In this document: in pieces, positions 11,180-23,994 of the stretch
How positions within the stretch are numbered: the first letter of the stretch is position 1
How the letters are laid out: each line of letters starts with the position of its first letter
Assembly (NCBI GenBank): GCA_018806915.1
Contig: JAGKQI010000061.1
Span: forward strand, 620,001-684,000
Source: Phytophthora colocasiae
Taxonomy: Eukaryota > Oomycota > Peronosporomycetes > Peronosporales > Peronosporaceae
Direction: 5' to 3'
DNA: 64,000 nt
The notes under the pieces: generated by a model
What the model was told of the DNA's origin: nothing
The model's database searches: none
The model's input: only the letters and a program-made list of their open reading frames with translations
Position numbers and translations under genes: made by a program

Positions 11180-11522
11180 TTAGTCCTCGTCGAGGGTCGG
11201 GGCCTCACCGATCTCACCCTTGACGAACTTATACTTGCCAGCAGCACGGAAGATTTCTTTCTTAGGGCCAGCAGACACAGGGGCAGAAGGGAGCGTAGCA
11301 GGGGCTAAACCCAGCGTCTCCTCCTTGAAGGCGGGCGTCAGAGCAGGCCAAGCCATCCAACCAACGAGAAGAGCTCCAGGGGCTCCCCACGGGGCTGTAG
11401 GAAAGAGAGAAATGAAAGGGAAAGGGAGTTAGCAGACAAAGAAGGAGGAAGAGGAGGAGGAGGGATGACGTACCAAAGCCAGTGAGTTCCTTAGCGAGGT
11501 GAGTCAGGCGAGCGGCGAACAT
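11180..11522 (-). CDS. Small two-exon protein, probably mitochondrial
   Basis: Exon 1 is 11522-11474 and exon 2 is 11394-11180. A GTACGT donor and a pyrimidine-rich CTACAG acceptor join in phase to give 87 aa. The start MFAARLTHLAKELTGF is a typical short mitochondrial presequence or N-terminal amphipathic helix: basic, no acidic residue before Glu12. Next come APWGAPGALLVGWMAWPAL, one hydrophobic segment broken by Gly/Pro, and a hydrophilic tail ending GEIGEAPTLDED. This resembles small accessory subunits of inner-membrane respiratory complexes, but I cannot name the family. A pair of CCAATCA boxes lies 70-105 bp upstream of the ATG, as in the YME1-type gene of this window. The intact splice sites and frame make it a real gene; the mitochondrial call is inference. 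Confidence 0.65.
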
Positions 11523-11583
11523 TAGCGACGTCAGTGAGGGATTCCGTGGGTCTTTGCTGAGTGTGTGGGGCGGAGGTTATTCT

Positions 11584-11626
11584 TTCTTTTCAACCAATCA
11601 TAATATGCTATCTTTTCGACCAATCA
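11584..11626. promoter_or_regulatory. Paired CCAATCA boxes, divergent promoter
   Basis: Two copies of TCTTTTC(A/G)ACCAATCA lie 26 bp apart (CCAATCA at 11594-11600 and 11620-11626). They sit in the 328-bp intergenic region between the small mitochondrial-type gene (minus, ATG 11522) and the giant secreted protein (plus, ATG 11851). CCAAT is the NF-Y/HAP recognition core. The closer gene is the minus-strand one. Nothing else stands out in the interval except an AT-rich patch before 11851. Confidence 0.55.
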
Positions 11627-11850
11627 CTATCTTTTGAAAAAGTCTTCACACATAATATAATGCCGCTGACTAATAAAAATGAAGAGTGCGGGACAGGAAT
11701 CCCTTCTTTACGAGCGTTTAGATGTACCGTTAAGGCTCGCTCTCTCCACATGACCGACGTTGCATGGAGAGGGCGATACTCTGGTACCCATGAATCTCCG
11801 AATGGACGCCTTTTCGAGTGGAATAAATAGATCTACGGATATACCGGACA

Positions 11851-14800
11851 ATGCGGGCGCTCCTGCTCCTGCTCTATCTGTCGTTCGCATTCTTTCCTCT
11901 TGCCGTACATGCTGACATTACAAATGCGAGGGTGACGCCTGCATCGCTGTCTGCGGGCGAGGAAGGCAGCGTTACAGTCACATTCACCAGTGGGGTTGAT
12001 GTGGAACAGGGTGGGTCAATTATGGTCGAGTTCCCCACGGGATTCCAGATTTCAAGCGGGACAAGTGTTGCAGTTGTAACAGCGGCTAGTACAACTACAT
12101 TATCAGTCGCATCGACATCCACAACGCAGATATCGGTACAAATAGGGACGGCCAAGATTTCGACAGGTGAGGCTTTCACATTTTCCATGTCCGACGTGAC
12201 CAACCCAGCAGAGACGACTACAGCCGCGTTCACTATTTCTACGTATGACTCTACTACAACTTTACTTGAAACTAATACTGCCGTGCCAAGTATTACCATT
12301 GCAAGTACGGTGCTGTCCAACGCAGCCGTGGCACCCGACAGTCTGAACGCCGGCGTGGCGGGGACTGCGACGGTGTCCTTCACGAGCGCCGTGCGGCTGG
12401 CTGTCGGGAGTCTCATCAAGGTGACGTTCCCGAGCGACTTCGCCGTGACGTCGACGACGCTGTCGTCGGCCACGCACATCGACAGCAACAGCGCGGTGAC
12501 GACGTCCGGCTCCGTGGTGACTGTCACGATCGCGGGAAGTGCAGTGACGGCAGCATCCAGCGTCTCGTTCAAGCTGGACGGTGTAACGAATCCGGGCGCG
12601 AAGACGACGGGCACGTTCGCGGTGGCAACGACGGACGGCGCGTCGAATGTGTTTCAGCAGGCGACCGCGATCACTGCAGCAGTCATTGCAAGTACGGTGC
12701 TGTCCAACGCAGCCGTGGCACCCGACAGTCTGAACGCCGGCGTGGCGGGGACTGCGACGGTGTCCTTCACGAGCGCCGTGCGGCTGGCTGTCGGGAGTCT
12801 CATCAAGGTGACGTTCCCGAGCGACTTCGCCGTGTCGTCGACGACGCTGTCGTCGGCCACGCACATCGACAGCAACAGCGCGGTGACGACGTCCGGCTCC
12901 GTGGTGACTGTCACGATCGCGGGAAGTGCAGTGACGGCAGCATCCAGCGTCTCGTTCAAGCTGGACGGTGTAACGAATCCGGGCGCGAAGACGACGGGCG
13001 TTCGCGGTGGCAACGACGGACGGCGCGTCGAATGTGTTCAGCAGGCGACCGCGATCGCTGCAGCAGTCATTGCAAGTACGGTGCTGTCAGCGCCGCCGTG
13101 GCACCCGACAGTCTGAACGCCGGCGTGGCGGGGACTGCGACAGTGTCCTTCACGAGCGCCGTGCGGCTGGCTGTCGGGAGTCTCATCAAGGTGACGTTCC
13201 CGAGCGACTTCGCCGTGTCGTCGACGACGCTGTCGTCGGCCACGCACATCGACAGCAACAGCGCGGTGACGACGTCCGGCTCCGTGGTGACTGTCACGAT
13301 CGCGGGAAGTGCAGTGACGGCAGCATCCAGCGTCTCGTTCAAGCTGGACGGTGTAACGAATCCGGGCGCGAAGACGACGGGCACGTTCGCGGTGGCAACG
13401 ACGGACGGCGCGTCGAATGTGTTTCAGCAGGCGACCGCGATCATGCAGCAGCAGTCATTGCAAGTACGGTGCTGTCCAACGCAGCCGTGGCACCCGACAG
13501 TCTGAACGCCGGCGTGGCGGGGACTGCGACAGTGTCCTTCACGAGCGCCGTGCGGCTGGCTGTCGGGAGTCTCATCAAGGTGACGTTCCCGAGCGGCTTC
13601 GCCGTGACGTCGACGACGCTGTCGTCAGCCACGCACATCGACAGCAACAGCGCGGTGACGACGTCCGGCTCCGTGGTGACTGTCACGATCGCGGGAAGTG
13701 CAGTGACGGCGGCATCAGCGTCTCGTTCAAGCTGGACGGTGTAACGAATCCGGCGCGAGACGACGGGCACGTTCGCGGTGGCAACGACGGACGGCGCGTC
13801 GAATGTGTTTCAGCAGGCGACCGCGATCACTCCAGCGGTCATTCCAAGTACGGTGCTGTCCAACGCAGCCGTGGCGCCCGACAGTCTGAACGCCGGCGTG
13901 GCGGCGGACTGCGACGGTGTCCTTCACGAGCGCCGTGCGGCTGGCTGTCGGGAGTCTCATCAAAGGTGACGTTCCCGAGCGACTTCGCCGTGTCGTCGAC
14001 GACGCTGTCGTCGGCCACGCACATCGACAGCAACAGCGCGGTGACGACGTCCGGCTCCGTGGTGACTGTCACGATCGCGGAAGTGCAGTGACGGCGGCAT
14101 CCAGCGTCTCGTTCAAAGCTGGACGGTGTAACGAATCCGGGCGCGAAGACGACGGGCACGTTCGCGGTGGCAACGGCGACGGACGGCGCGTCGAATGTGT
14201 TTCAACGCAGGCGACCGCGATCACTGCAAGCAGTCATTGCAGAGTACGGTGCTGTCAACGCAGCCGTGGCACCCGACAGTCTGAACGCCGGCGTGGCGAA
14301 GGGACTGCGACGGTGTCGCTTCACGAGCGCCGTGCGGCTGGCTGTCGGGAGTCTCATCAAGGTGACGTTCCCGAGCGACTTCGCCGTGTCGTCGACGACG
14401 CTGTCGTCGGCCACGCACATCGACAGCAACAGCGCGGTGACGACGTCCGGCTCCGTGGTGACTGTCACGATCGCGGGAAGTGCAGTGACGGCAGCATCCA
14501 GCGTCTCGTTCAAGCTGGACGGTGTAACGAATCCGGGCGCGAAGACGACGGGCGCGTTCGCGGTGGCAACGACGGACGGCGCGTCGAATAATGTTTCAGC
14601 AGGCGACCGCGATCACTGCAGCAGTCATTGCAAGTACGGTGCTGTCCAACGCAGCCGTGGCGCCGACAGTCTGAACGCCGGCGTGGCGGGGACTGCGACA
14701 GTGTCCTTCCCGAGCGCCGTGCGGCTGGCTGTCGGGAGTCTCATCAGGTGACGTTCCCGAGCGACTTCGCCGTGTCGTCGACGACGCTGTCGTCGGCCGC

Positions 14801-17800
14801 TTTATCGACAGCAACAGCGCGGTGACGACGTCCGGCTCCGTGGTGACTGTCACGATCGCGGGAAGTGCAGTGACGGCAGCATCCAGCGTCTCGTTCAAGC
14901 TGGACGGTGTAACGAATCCGGGCGCGAAGACGACGGGCACGTTCGCGGTGGCAACGACGGACGGCGCGTCGAATGTGTTTCAGCAGGCGTCCAACATTGT
15001 ATCGGTCTTGATATCATCAACAGTTCTGGGTGGAGTTAGAGTTGATGCGGATATTGCTGTCGCTGGTGCAGAGTCTAGCTATACTGTTGTGTTCACGACA
15101 AACGTTGCTGTTCCGACGGGAGGATACATTGATTTTGAAGTACCAGGCGATGTGGTTTTCGCTGGAAGTTTGATGTTAGTGGATTCAGTATTATCGATTG
15201 TGTGGGGTGGGGAAATTTATGGCCACGTTGCGAGGTTTAAAACCACGAGTACTTACGCTTCTGGGCTGCATAGTGTTCAAGTGCAGCTTCTCCTGAATCC
15301 AGGTAAGTTTGCAATAGCACGATATCCTGTGCCTGTACTTACCCGCCTACTGCTTCAGGATCATCTACCACCGGCTTGTTCATATTGTCTACAACCGACT
15401 CCAATGCGTTTATTCTTGAGAGCGCAAGTGCTGCAGGAGTTGACATTTTGCCTGGCTTCATCACTGATGCAGTGCTCTCTCCGCAGCTGGCACACCCGGG
15501 GATAGCTTCTCGCGTCGACATCTCATTTTCTGCTTCTGCTGGTCTTGCAGACGGCAGTAATTTGATCATTCGGCTCCCTCCAGGAGACTACGGGTCAGTA
15601 GTCCCAGCCCTGTCGGTTGCAGTAGTGGCACCAGCTAGTTCCACAGCAATAGCCACGTGGAATAACACAATATCTTCTATCCAGATTTTTATCACGAGCG
15701 CGAGGATTCCACACGGTGCAGCTGTAAAATTGCAAGTGACGGCTCTGACCATGCCTCCATCCATACGAGCGATTTCTACTGCAGCAACGATTGAAAGCTG
15801 GGATAGCCAGGGTCTAAAACTGGATGAGAAGAGTACACTGACACTCAGTGCAGTCACGGCCGTGGATAATTTACCCTGTACATGGGCCACCGAGACCCCA
15901 AACCCAGGGATAACATCGAATGCGTTAATCACTTTCAAGACGAACGGGATGATCCCAATCGGCGGCAAAATTGTGTTGAAAATCCCCGCGTCTGACTTTT
16001 ACGCGGACTCGACAGGAAACACACCTGCTGTTGTGTTCATATCGAGTGCAGTAGTTGCCACAGCAATGTGGGACAGCTCAACGCACGCTCTGGAGCTCGT
16101 AATTTCCGGCGCTTCTATCCCAGCTTTCGCAGTGGGCGTTCAAGTAAAAATTATGAAGCTTGACACTCCCGTTTCGGTACGAAGTGCTTCAAGATCCCCA
16201 GCCACGTTGACAACATTCGATCCTCTAGGTATTCGAATTGACGGACCTAGCACACTTTCGATGGACGCGATCACTGCAGGTTTCCTTTTAGGCAGTCGAC
16301 TTTGGACAGCCGTGAACGCAGTAGCTGGCGTGACGACTAATCAATTGATCGACTTTTTCATTACTGGAAGAGTGGATCCTGGAGGAAAGTTTGAGTTTAC
16401 GCTGCCTGATAGTCAGTGGAAGATGGCGGCATCGGGTATTGCGACGTTCAAAGCACCAAAACTGGGAGACGTTGGGTCGGTGGTGTGGGATTTGCCCACT
16501 CGTACGATGACTGTGACCCTTACGGGAGCGACATCGATCCCTTCGTACACGACAGTTGAAATGCTGATTCAAAGCGTCACTAATCCGCCAAAAGAAGTTG
16601 GAATCAACAACGCGTATCTCACAACTAGAGCTGCCGACGACAGCATTATCGACGGACCTGACACCATTTCAGTCATGACGATTTCAAGAGGAGCTTTAAC
16701 TGGAAAAAAAACTTGGACGTCGGTATCCACCACTAGTGCAGCCATGCGAAGTGACCAGCTTTTGAGCTTCTCTCTGTGTGGGGCCCTCCCAAGTGGTAGT
16801 ATTATTTTACTTACGCTTCCTCCCAGTGGCTGGAGAATGGTAAACCCTACGTCAGTGTCTGTATCGTTTGCTCTACCAGCAACAGGAGTCACAGTTCAGT
16901 CAGCAGATTGGTCTTCTACGACGTGTGAATTGCGAATTGTCACTGCTGGAGATATGACCGAAGGTACTCCAGTGCAGTTGCTTGTGAATGATATGATTAA
17001 CCCTTATACGAGTTCACCCGCTGGCTCCTGTTCAGTAACGACAATGCTACCGGACGCTGGGATTGTTGCCGAATCGAATAGCATTGCTGTGAATGCGATT
17101 ACCAGCGATCCATTGCCAACGCCGGGTTCCTTAGTATCTGACGTCTCTACGCCTGGGGTGCTGTCTTCGCAAACACTTTCGTTCACAACTGGTGGGAAAC
17201 TCGAGGCTGGTGCAAAGTTTTGTCTCGAAATTGTGGACGAGTGGACGCTGATGGCCTCGACGGTTGCCACGCTAACTTTGACTTCAAGTGGACAATCTTC
17301 TCCACTGCAAAAGGTGTTAGACCCAAAGACCAACACTCTTTGTATGACAACTTCAGTTGCAATTAGCCAAGAAACGGATGTTGCTATTGTGCTGACGGAT
17401 ATTTTATCTCCCGAATCAGTTCGACCGCAGCGAGTGGCTAAACTACTGATTCAAAGTCATCTCGGTGGGCTTGTGAACACAGGATCGGTTTACATTAATG
17501 CAATTGACAAGGGGGTTTTGTCGGGTTTGCTACGCTGGCAGACGCTAAATGTTAATCCCGGTCCAGTGGCAGGCTTGAAGACCTCTGCGTATCTTTCGTT
17601 CTCAACCACAGGGCAAGTCCCGACTGGAGGGGCCGTTCTGGTGGAGCTTCCGTTCGAGTGGGTGATGGCATCGACATGTGTAGCGACCTTTGTTCTCCCT
17701 TCAGTTCGTGGGAGCGTATCCTGCAGTCAGAACAACATCCGAATAGAGGTGTTAGATCCTTTGGAGCAAGCGACCGATGTGAATATTCAGTTTATGGGTG

Positions 17801-20800
17801 TGTATAACCCTTCTTTTGTCATTCCTCAAGGTGTGGCCACTTGTCGAACAATTGCTCCAGACGGAGGAGAAATTGACGAGACAACGGAGATCGTCACTGG
17901 AGCGATTGTGGCTGCAGTGACGGGGATCTCCAACTCTGGTGATCGCCTTGTGGCAGTGGTTGGAGTGACTAAGAAGTTTACGTTTGAAGGATCTGCTCTG
18001 GCTCAAAGCGACGTGGTAAAGTTTGTGGATGGGACCACAACTAGTGACGCCAACTGCGGGGAGTCCACCACGGGTCAGTCCGACGTGGGAGGCGTTGGGG
18101 TTAAGTATTTGAGTGAAAATCTCGACGTTTCTATCAAGTTCACGCAGTCATCACCTGATCAGAATCCATTCGCGTTCTGCTACAAGTTCGGTGACAATCC
18201 CTTCAAGTTGTACACGATGCTTCGTATCACAGTGAAGGAGATCAAGTCTTTGAGTTCTAACATCGGGGGTTCAGATGTGGCTGTAGCCAACTACGTCAAG
18301 ACCTGGACTTTCAGTGGAGATGGAATCGTAGCGGGGGATCAAATTCGGTGGATCGAACTGGATGTGGCTCAAAGCGCAGCATTTGTGTCATCACCTCCGG
18401 ATTGCCTGGACACGTCAGTGCTGGCTAAGTTTTCGTCTCCAGTTTCTGGGGCTTTAACTGCACCTGAAGATGGCTATACGCGTGTTATTCAAGCGGATTC
18501 GACTGCGTCTTTTGCTTTCTCGGGCGAAAGCAGTGGCAAAACCTTCTGTCTGTGCTACAAGTTCGGAAACGAACCGTTCATGGTCTACCCCTTGATTACT
18601 GTGCAAGTGAATCAACTGCATTCGATCGAAGCTGTGTCTACTGGAAGTGAGCGGGTTGCGGTGGTTGAAGCTCCAAAATCCTTCAGATTTTCAGGCGATG
18701 GCGTGGCTCTGAACGACCGCTTGTACTTTGTTGAGCTGGGAAGCGTCTCCACCTGCGAGGAAAGCGACAGTGATCCAACGCTGCAACTTCTGCACATGAT
18801 TAACGCCCAAGACCAACGAGTACTCTTCATCGATTCGAACCTAGCCACTACTGTAAACTTTAAAGCTGGTGGGGCTGGGATGGTGGTGGTTCCTTGCTAT
18901 CAATTCAAAATGGAGCCATACCAGCTCTATCCAGCTCTCCGTGTGACTGTGAAGATGGTGAAACGCTACACCGGAACTCTTGGCTCACCCCAACTTGCTG
19001 TTGCCGATGTCCCGGAACCCCTGACATTCCTTGGTCACGGGTTAACCGGTGGGGACCAAGTTCGGTGGATTTTGCATGGCCAAGAGGACTGCGAGAGCGG
19101 TTTGGCCTCTTTAACGGACCCAAACACACTGCAGACAGTCGATACTATCACGTTAGACCAGGACAGTGCGGGTGTTTTCAACTTCTTGGCTGTGCAGAGC
19201 GACTTTAATCCTGTCTTGTGCTACAAGTTCGGTGAGGAAAAGTTCAAATTGTACTCGGATATTTCGATCGCCATCGCGACAATTCGAGGCAAAACGCCAC
19301 TGACAGGAGCTAAAGACATCGCAGTAGCTGGGTCGATGAAGAACTTCACACTAGTGGGGGCAAATGTCGCGAAAGGAGACCGCGTGGGCTGGACGACCGC
19401 CTTGAACTCTCCTAAGCCCTGCAGCAACTTGAGTCTGTTGATCAGGAACCCATCGAACACGGACGACGACTACCTGTCGTACGTCACGAACGCTACTACG
19501 TTTGGCGTCTCAATGTCAGCTTTAAGCTCGGGGAAGCGCGTGTACCTTTGCTACGGCTTCGGTCGAGAACCTCTTAAGGTGTTTCCTGGTCTCTATCTGG
19601 ATGTGAAGAGTATCACCAATATGCGCGCGCTCGTTGGCAGTCCTAGTGTCGCTGTGGCAGGTGCTCTCAAAACGTTTTTATTCGATGGAGATGGCGTCGC
19701 AACGGGGGATTTTGCCAAGTTTGTGACCAGCACCAGGGACTGCGTAGACCCAGGCATCACGCTGATGAATATCATGAAGGAATACGACGATTTCGACGAA
19801 ATGGCCATGTATCTGTACGAAATCTCGGACACTACGACGACCGGGGTCTTCCAAGTACAAGACGATGAGAAATCTGTAGGGTTGGGGCGTGTTCTATGCT
19901 ATCGCTTTGGAGTGGAGCCGTTTGTCTACTATGAGCAATTTCACATCGACGTCAAGACATTATGGGGGCTACACCAGACTAGCAAAGCAACTGGAGGGAA
20001 GGACAACGTGGCAATTGTCAATGAACCTAAGAGAATGGCCATCGATGGCGTTGGAGTGAGTGTGAAAGACGCGTTAAAGTTCGTCAACGCCAGTGGCACC
20101 TCAGACTGCGTGGATCTCCCTGCAAAAGGCCAATTGGTTCCAAATCTACTAGTGAATGGCGACCTCACAGTGTCTCTGGCTTTTGACTATGGGTCGCGTG
20201 GGAGGACCTGGGCGCTGTGCTACAAGTTTGACGATGAACCGTATCGTTTGTATTCGTCCGTAGTGGTTACAGTGAAAGAGATCACAGCGTTGTTTGATTC
20301 GACTTTCCCTGAAATTGCAGGCTTAGGTGGAGTTGCTACGATTGGGCACAAGAAGCAGTGGAAACCGGAAGGCTCAGGTGTTCAAAAGGGGGATAACGTC
20401 AAAATTGTGCCTCAAAGCGTCACAACCAGTGCTGAATGTGGGAAAGCAGACGCAAATCTTGCGACTGGGACGTCGATGATGACAGTAGGGGGCACATTAC
20501 TGTTCTCCGGCACTTTAACAGCTTTCCCAGCCTCAACGAACGACGTGTATCACGTGTGCTACCAGTTCCAAGACGAACCGTTCACCTATCTCCGTTCCTT
20601 CACGTTGACAGCATATGCGCTTACCGGTCTGGAGCCAAATGTTGTGCTAGTGAGCGCGTCAACAACTGCTCAACTGAGAGGCTTTCGTCTCTCCGATACG
20701 GATGAAATCGGGTGGACTGCAAGCACAACCAACTGCAGTTCAATGCTGGGGCGTACCGCAGTCTCTGGCTCCAAAGTGAATGTCCGATTTCCAGACAGCC

Positions 20801-23800
20801 ACTCGCAATTGTTCTTGTGCTACAGCTTCAACCGCCAGCCGTTCGACCTCTTCAAGATGCTGACGCTTGCAGTGGTGAAGGCAGAGATATGGACCCCTCA
20901 AACGGTCTCAATTATCGCGGATCAAGCGACGGAGGTGGACGTATCTGGGACGTTTGGCATTACTCAAGGCACGGATGAAATCGCGTGGGTGCCTTCAGAC
21001 GCTGTTGACTGTTCTACACTTGCAACATACACTCAGATCATGCAGACGTCCGTAACGAGCTCTTCAACGTCCCAGTCTTTCGTGCCACACGCCGGTACAG
21101 CCGTCTTCAAGGCGAAGTACGTTGCGCCTGGTTCTGGGAGTGGAGTCTCCGCTACGGACAGTTTCTCCACTTGGAAGCTGTGTTACCGGTTCGGCACGAC
21201 GCCCGACTTCCTTATGTTTGGGGACGTCTTGTGTACAGTATCAAATATCGTCCAAGTGCTGTTGGTTGATCTGCAGTCGACGAGTTCAGGTGCAGTGATG
21301 AAGTTCCAGTTTGAGGGCGTGGGGATGCAAGACTTTGATTCTGCCAAGTGGATCGACGCTACTGCAGCCGTTAGCGACGCCGACTGCAATGTTTTACCGC
21401 CTATTGGAGGCAGCAAGACCACGGACGTCATTAACGCGCGTGCGACCTTCGCGTTCATTGAAGAAAGCTCTTCCATGGCTCTCTGTTACAAGTTTCTAGG
21501 TCACGCTTTCAAACTATACGCGAATCTTCCGATCCGAGACTCGACGAAAGCGTCAGCAAGTGCAGGGCAAAGCGCAAGCGACGCACTCACCCGCTTCGGC
21601 GAGGAGGCCGCAGCTGCCGCCAGTGATCAGTTCACAGTCAATCGAGATGTCGCGAGCGTCTCGTTAACGATCGACAAGGACATCAGCGAGATCCCGGCAG
21701 GTTCCAATGCAGAGGCGGCATTTAAAGCGTCTTTCATTAGCACGCTGGCGACGTCACTGGGCATCGAAGCGTCTCGGATCGAGATCACCGGTCTGGCGGC
21801 TGGTTCTGTCATCGTTAGCTTTGAGCTTCTGCCGTCCGAGAGCGCCGCAGATCCAATCGTAAGCGAAGTGATTCGAGATCTACACGCTCAGCTGATGGAC
21901 ACTCGTAGTGCGCTGTTAAGCAGCTTCACTGTTGTAGTGAAAAACCCCACGACAGCTTTCAGCATCACGTTGTCTGCACTACCAGCACCAGCCACTACAT
22001 CTGTGGGCATACAAGCGCTTGGATATCAGGAGAATGGCCTCTTCTCGTTTGTTCGTGGAATTTACAGCATCACTGAGAAATCCACCACGCTTGTGATCCC
22101 AGTGATTCGACTGCAAGGAACTGCGTCGGTTATGGCTGTGCCTGTGAAAGTCCAGTCGAGTGGCACCACAGCGGTCTTTGGAGTTGACTACGAGTTCTCA
22201 GATGCGACGACGTTCGATGAGACTTTGAAGGTGATTCATCTACGCTTCGATATCGGTGAATCGTTGCAGCTCATCGAGGTGATTCTCTTCGATAACGCCG
22301 TTAAAGGACCGCATTTTAAGACACTTTCCTTAACGATACTAGATCTACAAACATTGGGCGCAGCATTGGGTACGACCAAACAGACCGTTGTACGCATCTA
22401 CGACTACGAGGACGGCGTGGTCCTGGCAAAGGCGAGCTTTGCAGACCAGCAGGACGTACAGGGCTGGCAGGTTGTCGGTAATGGAGCGAGCCCATTACGT
22501 GTCGATGGCAATGGTGCATTCGCAGTGGATGACGTGTTTGGCAAAGCTGAATACAACGAGAAGTGCGATCTCGCAGCCCCCACCGGCGTCTGCACGTACG
22601 CGTGTGAACTGGGCGGCGGTCTTACACCGATCGGACTGGACGCCACTTACAACGTCTTGGATTTAGATGGTGACGATTTCACTGCGAGTGCCAACAGCGT
22701 ACGTGCCTTTCCATCTACAGACTTTACTATCTCGCTTTGGGTGAAAACGATTCAAAGAGATCCGTCAGTCTGCTTGTATTCCTACGCTGGGACTTCAGCC
22801 GCCGCTCCTGCCGTTCCGCTGGCGCTCTGTAACCCGTCGAATTTGCAGCTCTACATCAGCGCCGACAGTGACGTGAATGGCCTCGTTACATTCGTGAACG
22901 TGAGCGACAACGCGTGGCATTTCATTGCCGTCACTTGGCAGTCAGAGGACGGTCGAGCGAGACTTTACGACAACGGAATGCTCGTTTTCGATGGAGGGCC
23001 GTATCGACAAGGAACGACGATCGATTCGAATGGATTCTTTGTTGTTGGAAGCTTGGTGCTTTCGAGCGCTTCACAAGCGCCATGTAGACTTACCACAGAT
23101 GTTCTGGAACCAGACGTGAGCTGTGATGTGGTCCCAGACAGCGGGTTCAAGGGCCAGATCCAGCACGTGCATATTTGGTCTCGTGTCCTGGCGCGTTCGG
23201 AGCTTCTCGGAGAACTCGCGTGGCCGCTTCGAGTCGTCAGTAACGGGTTGGTGCTGGGTTGGAACTTCGACTCGTCCTTCTTGCTGCAGCAGGGTCGAAT
23301 CGTCAACGATCTGTCCATGCAAGGTCAAGAGCTCAAGAACCGTGGGGTGTTGCATTGCACAAACCGGCTGCAAATGACGGCTAACTCCAGTGCCGAAGGC
23401 TGTTTCATCCGTGGCCAGATCCCTCGACTGGACGCTGCCTTCCCGTGTGGCCCGGTATTTACCAACATTTGGCACTTTTCGGCCCCTGTAGCGTTCACTA
23501 GCAACCTGAAGAACGCGTACGGTGGTCGTTTACAGTTCCGTCTCCTTGCTCCGAGCTTTAACGGGTCTCCCCGGCCTCGTCGCGGTCAAGTTTCCATCTT
23601 CAGTAGTGGTCAAGTGGATCATATCTCCATTGCGTTGGGATCGTTCGATCTGCCTGTAGCATCCCGTTGGACGTATTATTCCGTCGTCTTGCGCGAAGAC
23701 TTTGGCTGGATCCGAGAACCAACCGGCGATTCGCTCACTACAGACGAATTCAATGCCGTACTAGCTGGGGCCACGGCGCTTTGGATTCGCGGTGATATCT

Positions 23801-23871
23801 GGGGTTACGGCGCTACTGGGTCTGGTCAAGAGGTGGTTTATCTCAACGAAGTTGCGCTGTATGCACCGTGA
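11851..23871 (+). CDS. Giant secreted multidomain repeat protein (adhesin-like)
   Basis: ATG 11851 opens with a signal peptide (MRALLLLLYLSFAFFPLAVHA). The product is about 4,000 aa: (1) Ig-like beta-sandwich repeats of about 129 aa starting with ITNARVTPASLSAGEEGSVTV, including seven near-identical units (12301-14995); (2) an intron, 15303-15358, joining LLLNPG to SSTTGLF; (3) five or six diverged relatives of those repeats (to about 17.9 kb); (4) eleven repeats of about 113 aa ending in C-Y-K/Q-F-G-x-E/N-P-F-x-L-Y (17.9-21.5 kb), each with paired Cys; (5) an SEA-like segment (about 21.55-21.95 kb); (6) Calx-beta (about 22.04-22.33 kb); (7) a laminin-G-like concanavalin fold (22.65-23.26 kb, FTISLWVKT.., WHFIAVTWQ.., ARLYDNG); (8) a C-terminal laminin-B-like domain (about 23.44-23.87 kb). 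No transmembrane or GPI signal is seen at the end. Extracellular adhesion or wall/cyst-coat structure is inferred. The frame is broken many times between 13.0 and 14.83 kb (see findings). Confidence 0.8.
12301..14995 (+). repeat. 387-bp coding tandem repeat, seven units
   Basis: Units begin near 12301, 12688, 13072, 13460, 13844, 14239 and 14630, each opening with a version of GCAAGTACGGTGCTGTC. Nominal period is 387 bp (129 codons). Units 1 and 2 are in frame and nearly identical in DNA sequence. Units 3-7 match just as closely in substitutions but carry many 1-2 nt insertions and deletions, so their lengths vary (384-395 bp). The last unit returns to frame from about 14.82 kb and passes into a diverged relative at about 15.0 kb. 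Near-identity at the DNA level implies recent expansion or ongoing homogenisation. Confidence 0.93.
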
Positions 23872-23994
23872 CACAAGTTGAGTCACTCTAAAGCAGATTT
23901 ATTGATATGCGAAGAGACAACGACCTACAAAAACCACGAACTACATGTACGTCCACGTACGTCACATTCTGGCCGTTCACCACTCACTTTTCCT

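Noticed and set aside
12262..12864. Arg/His-rich 200-codon ORF antisense to the 387-bp array, and similar ones in later units
   Set aside because: They are mirror images of GC-rich repeat codons, recur in every unit, and have no family resemblance or start context.
12301..14995. CRISPR-like or satellite array
   Set aside because: 387-bp units with continuous protein-coding sense in units 1-2 and no spacer/repeat alternation; it is a coding tandem repeat.
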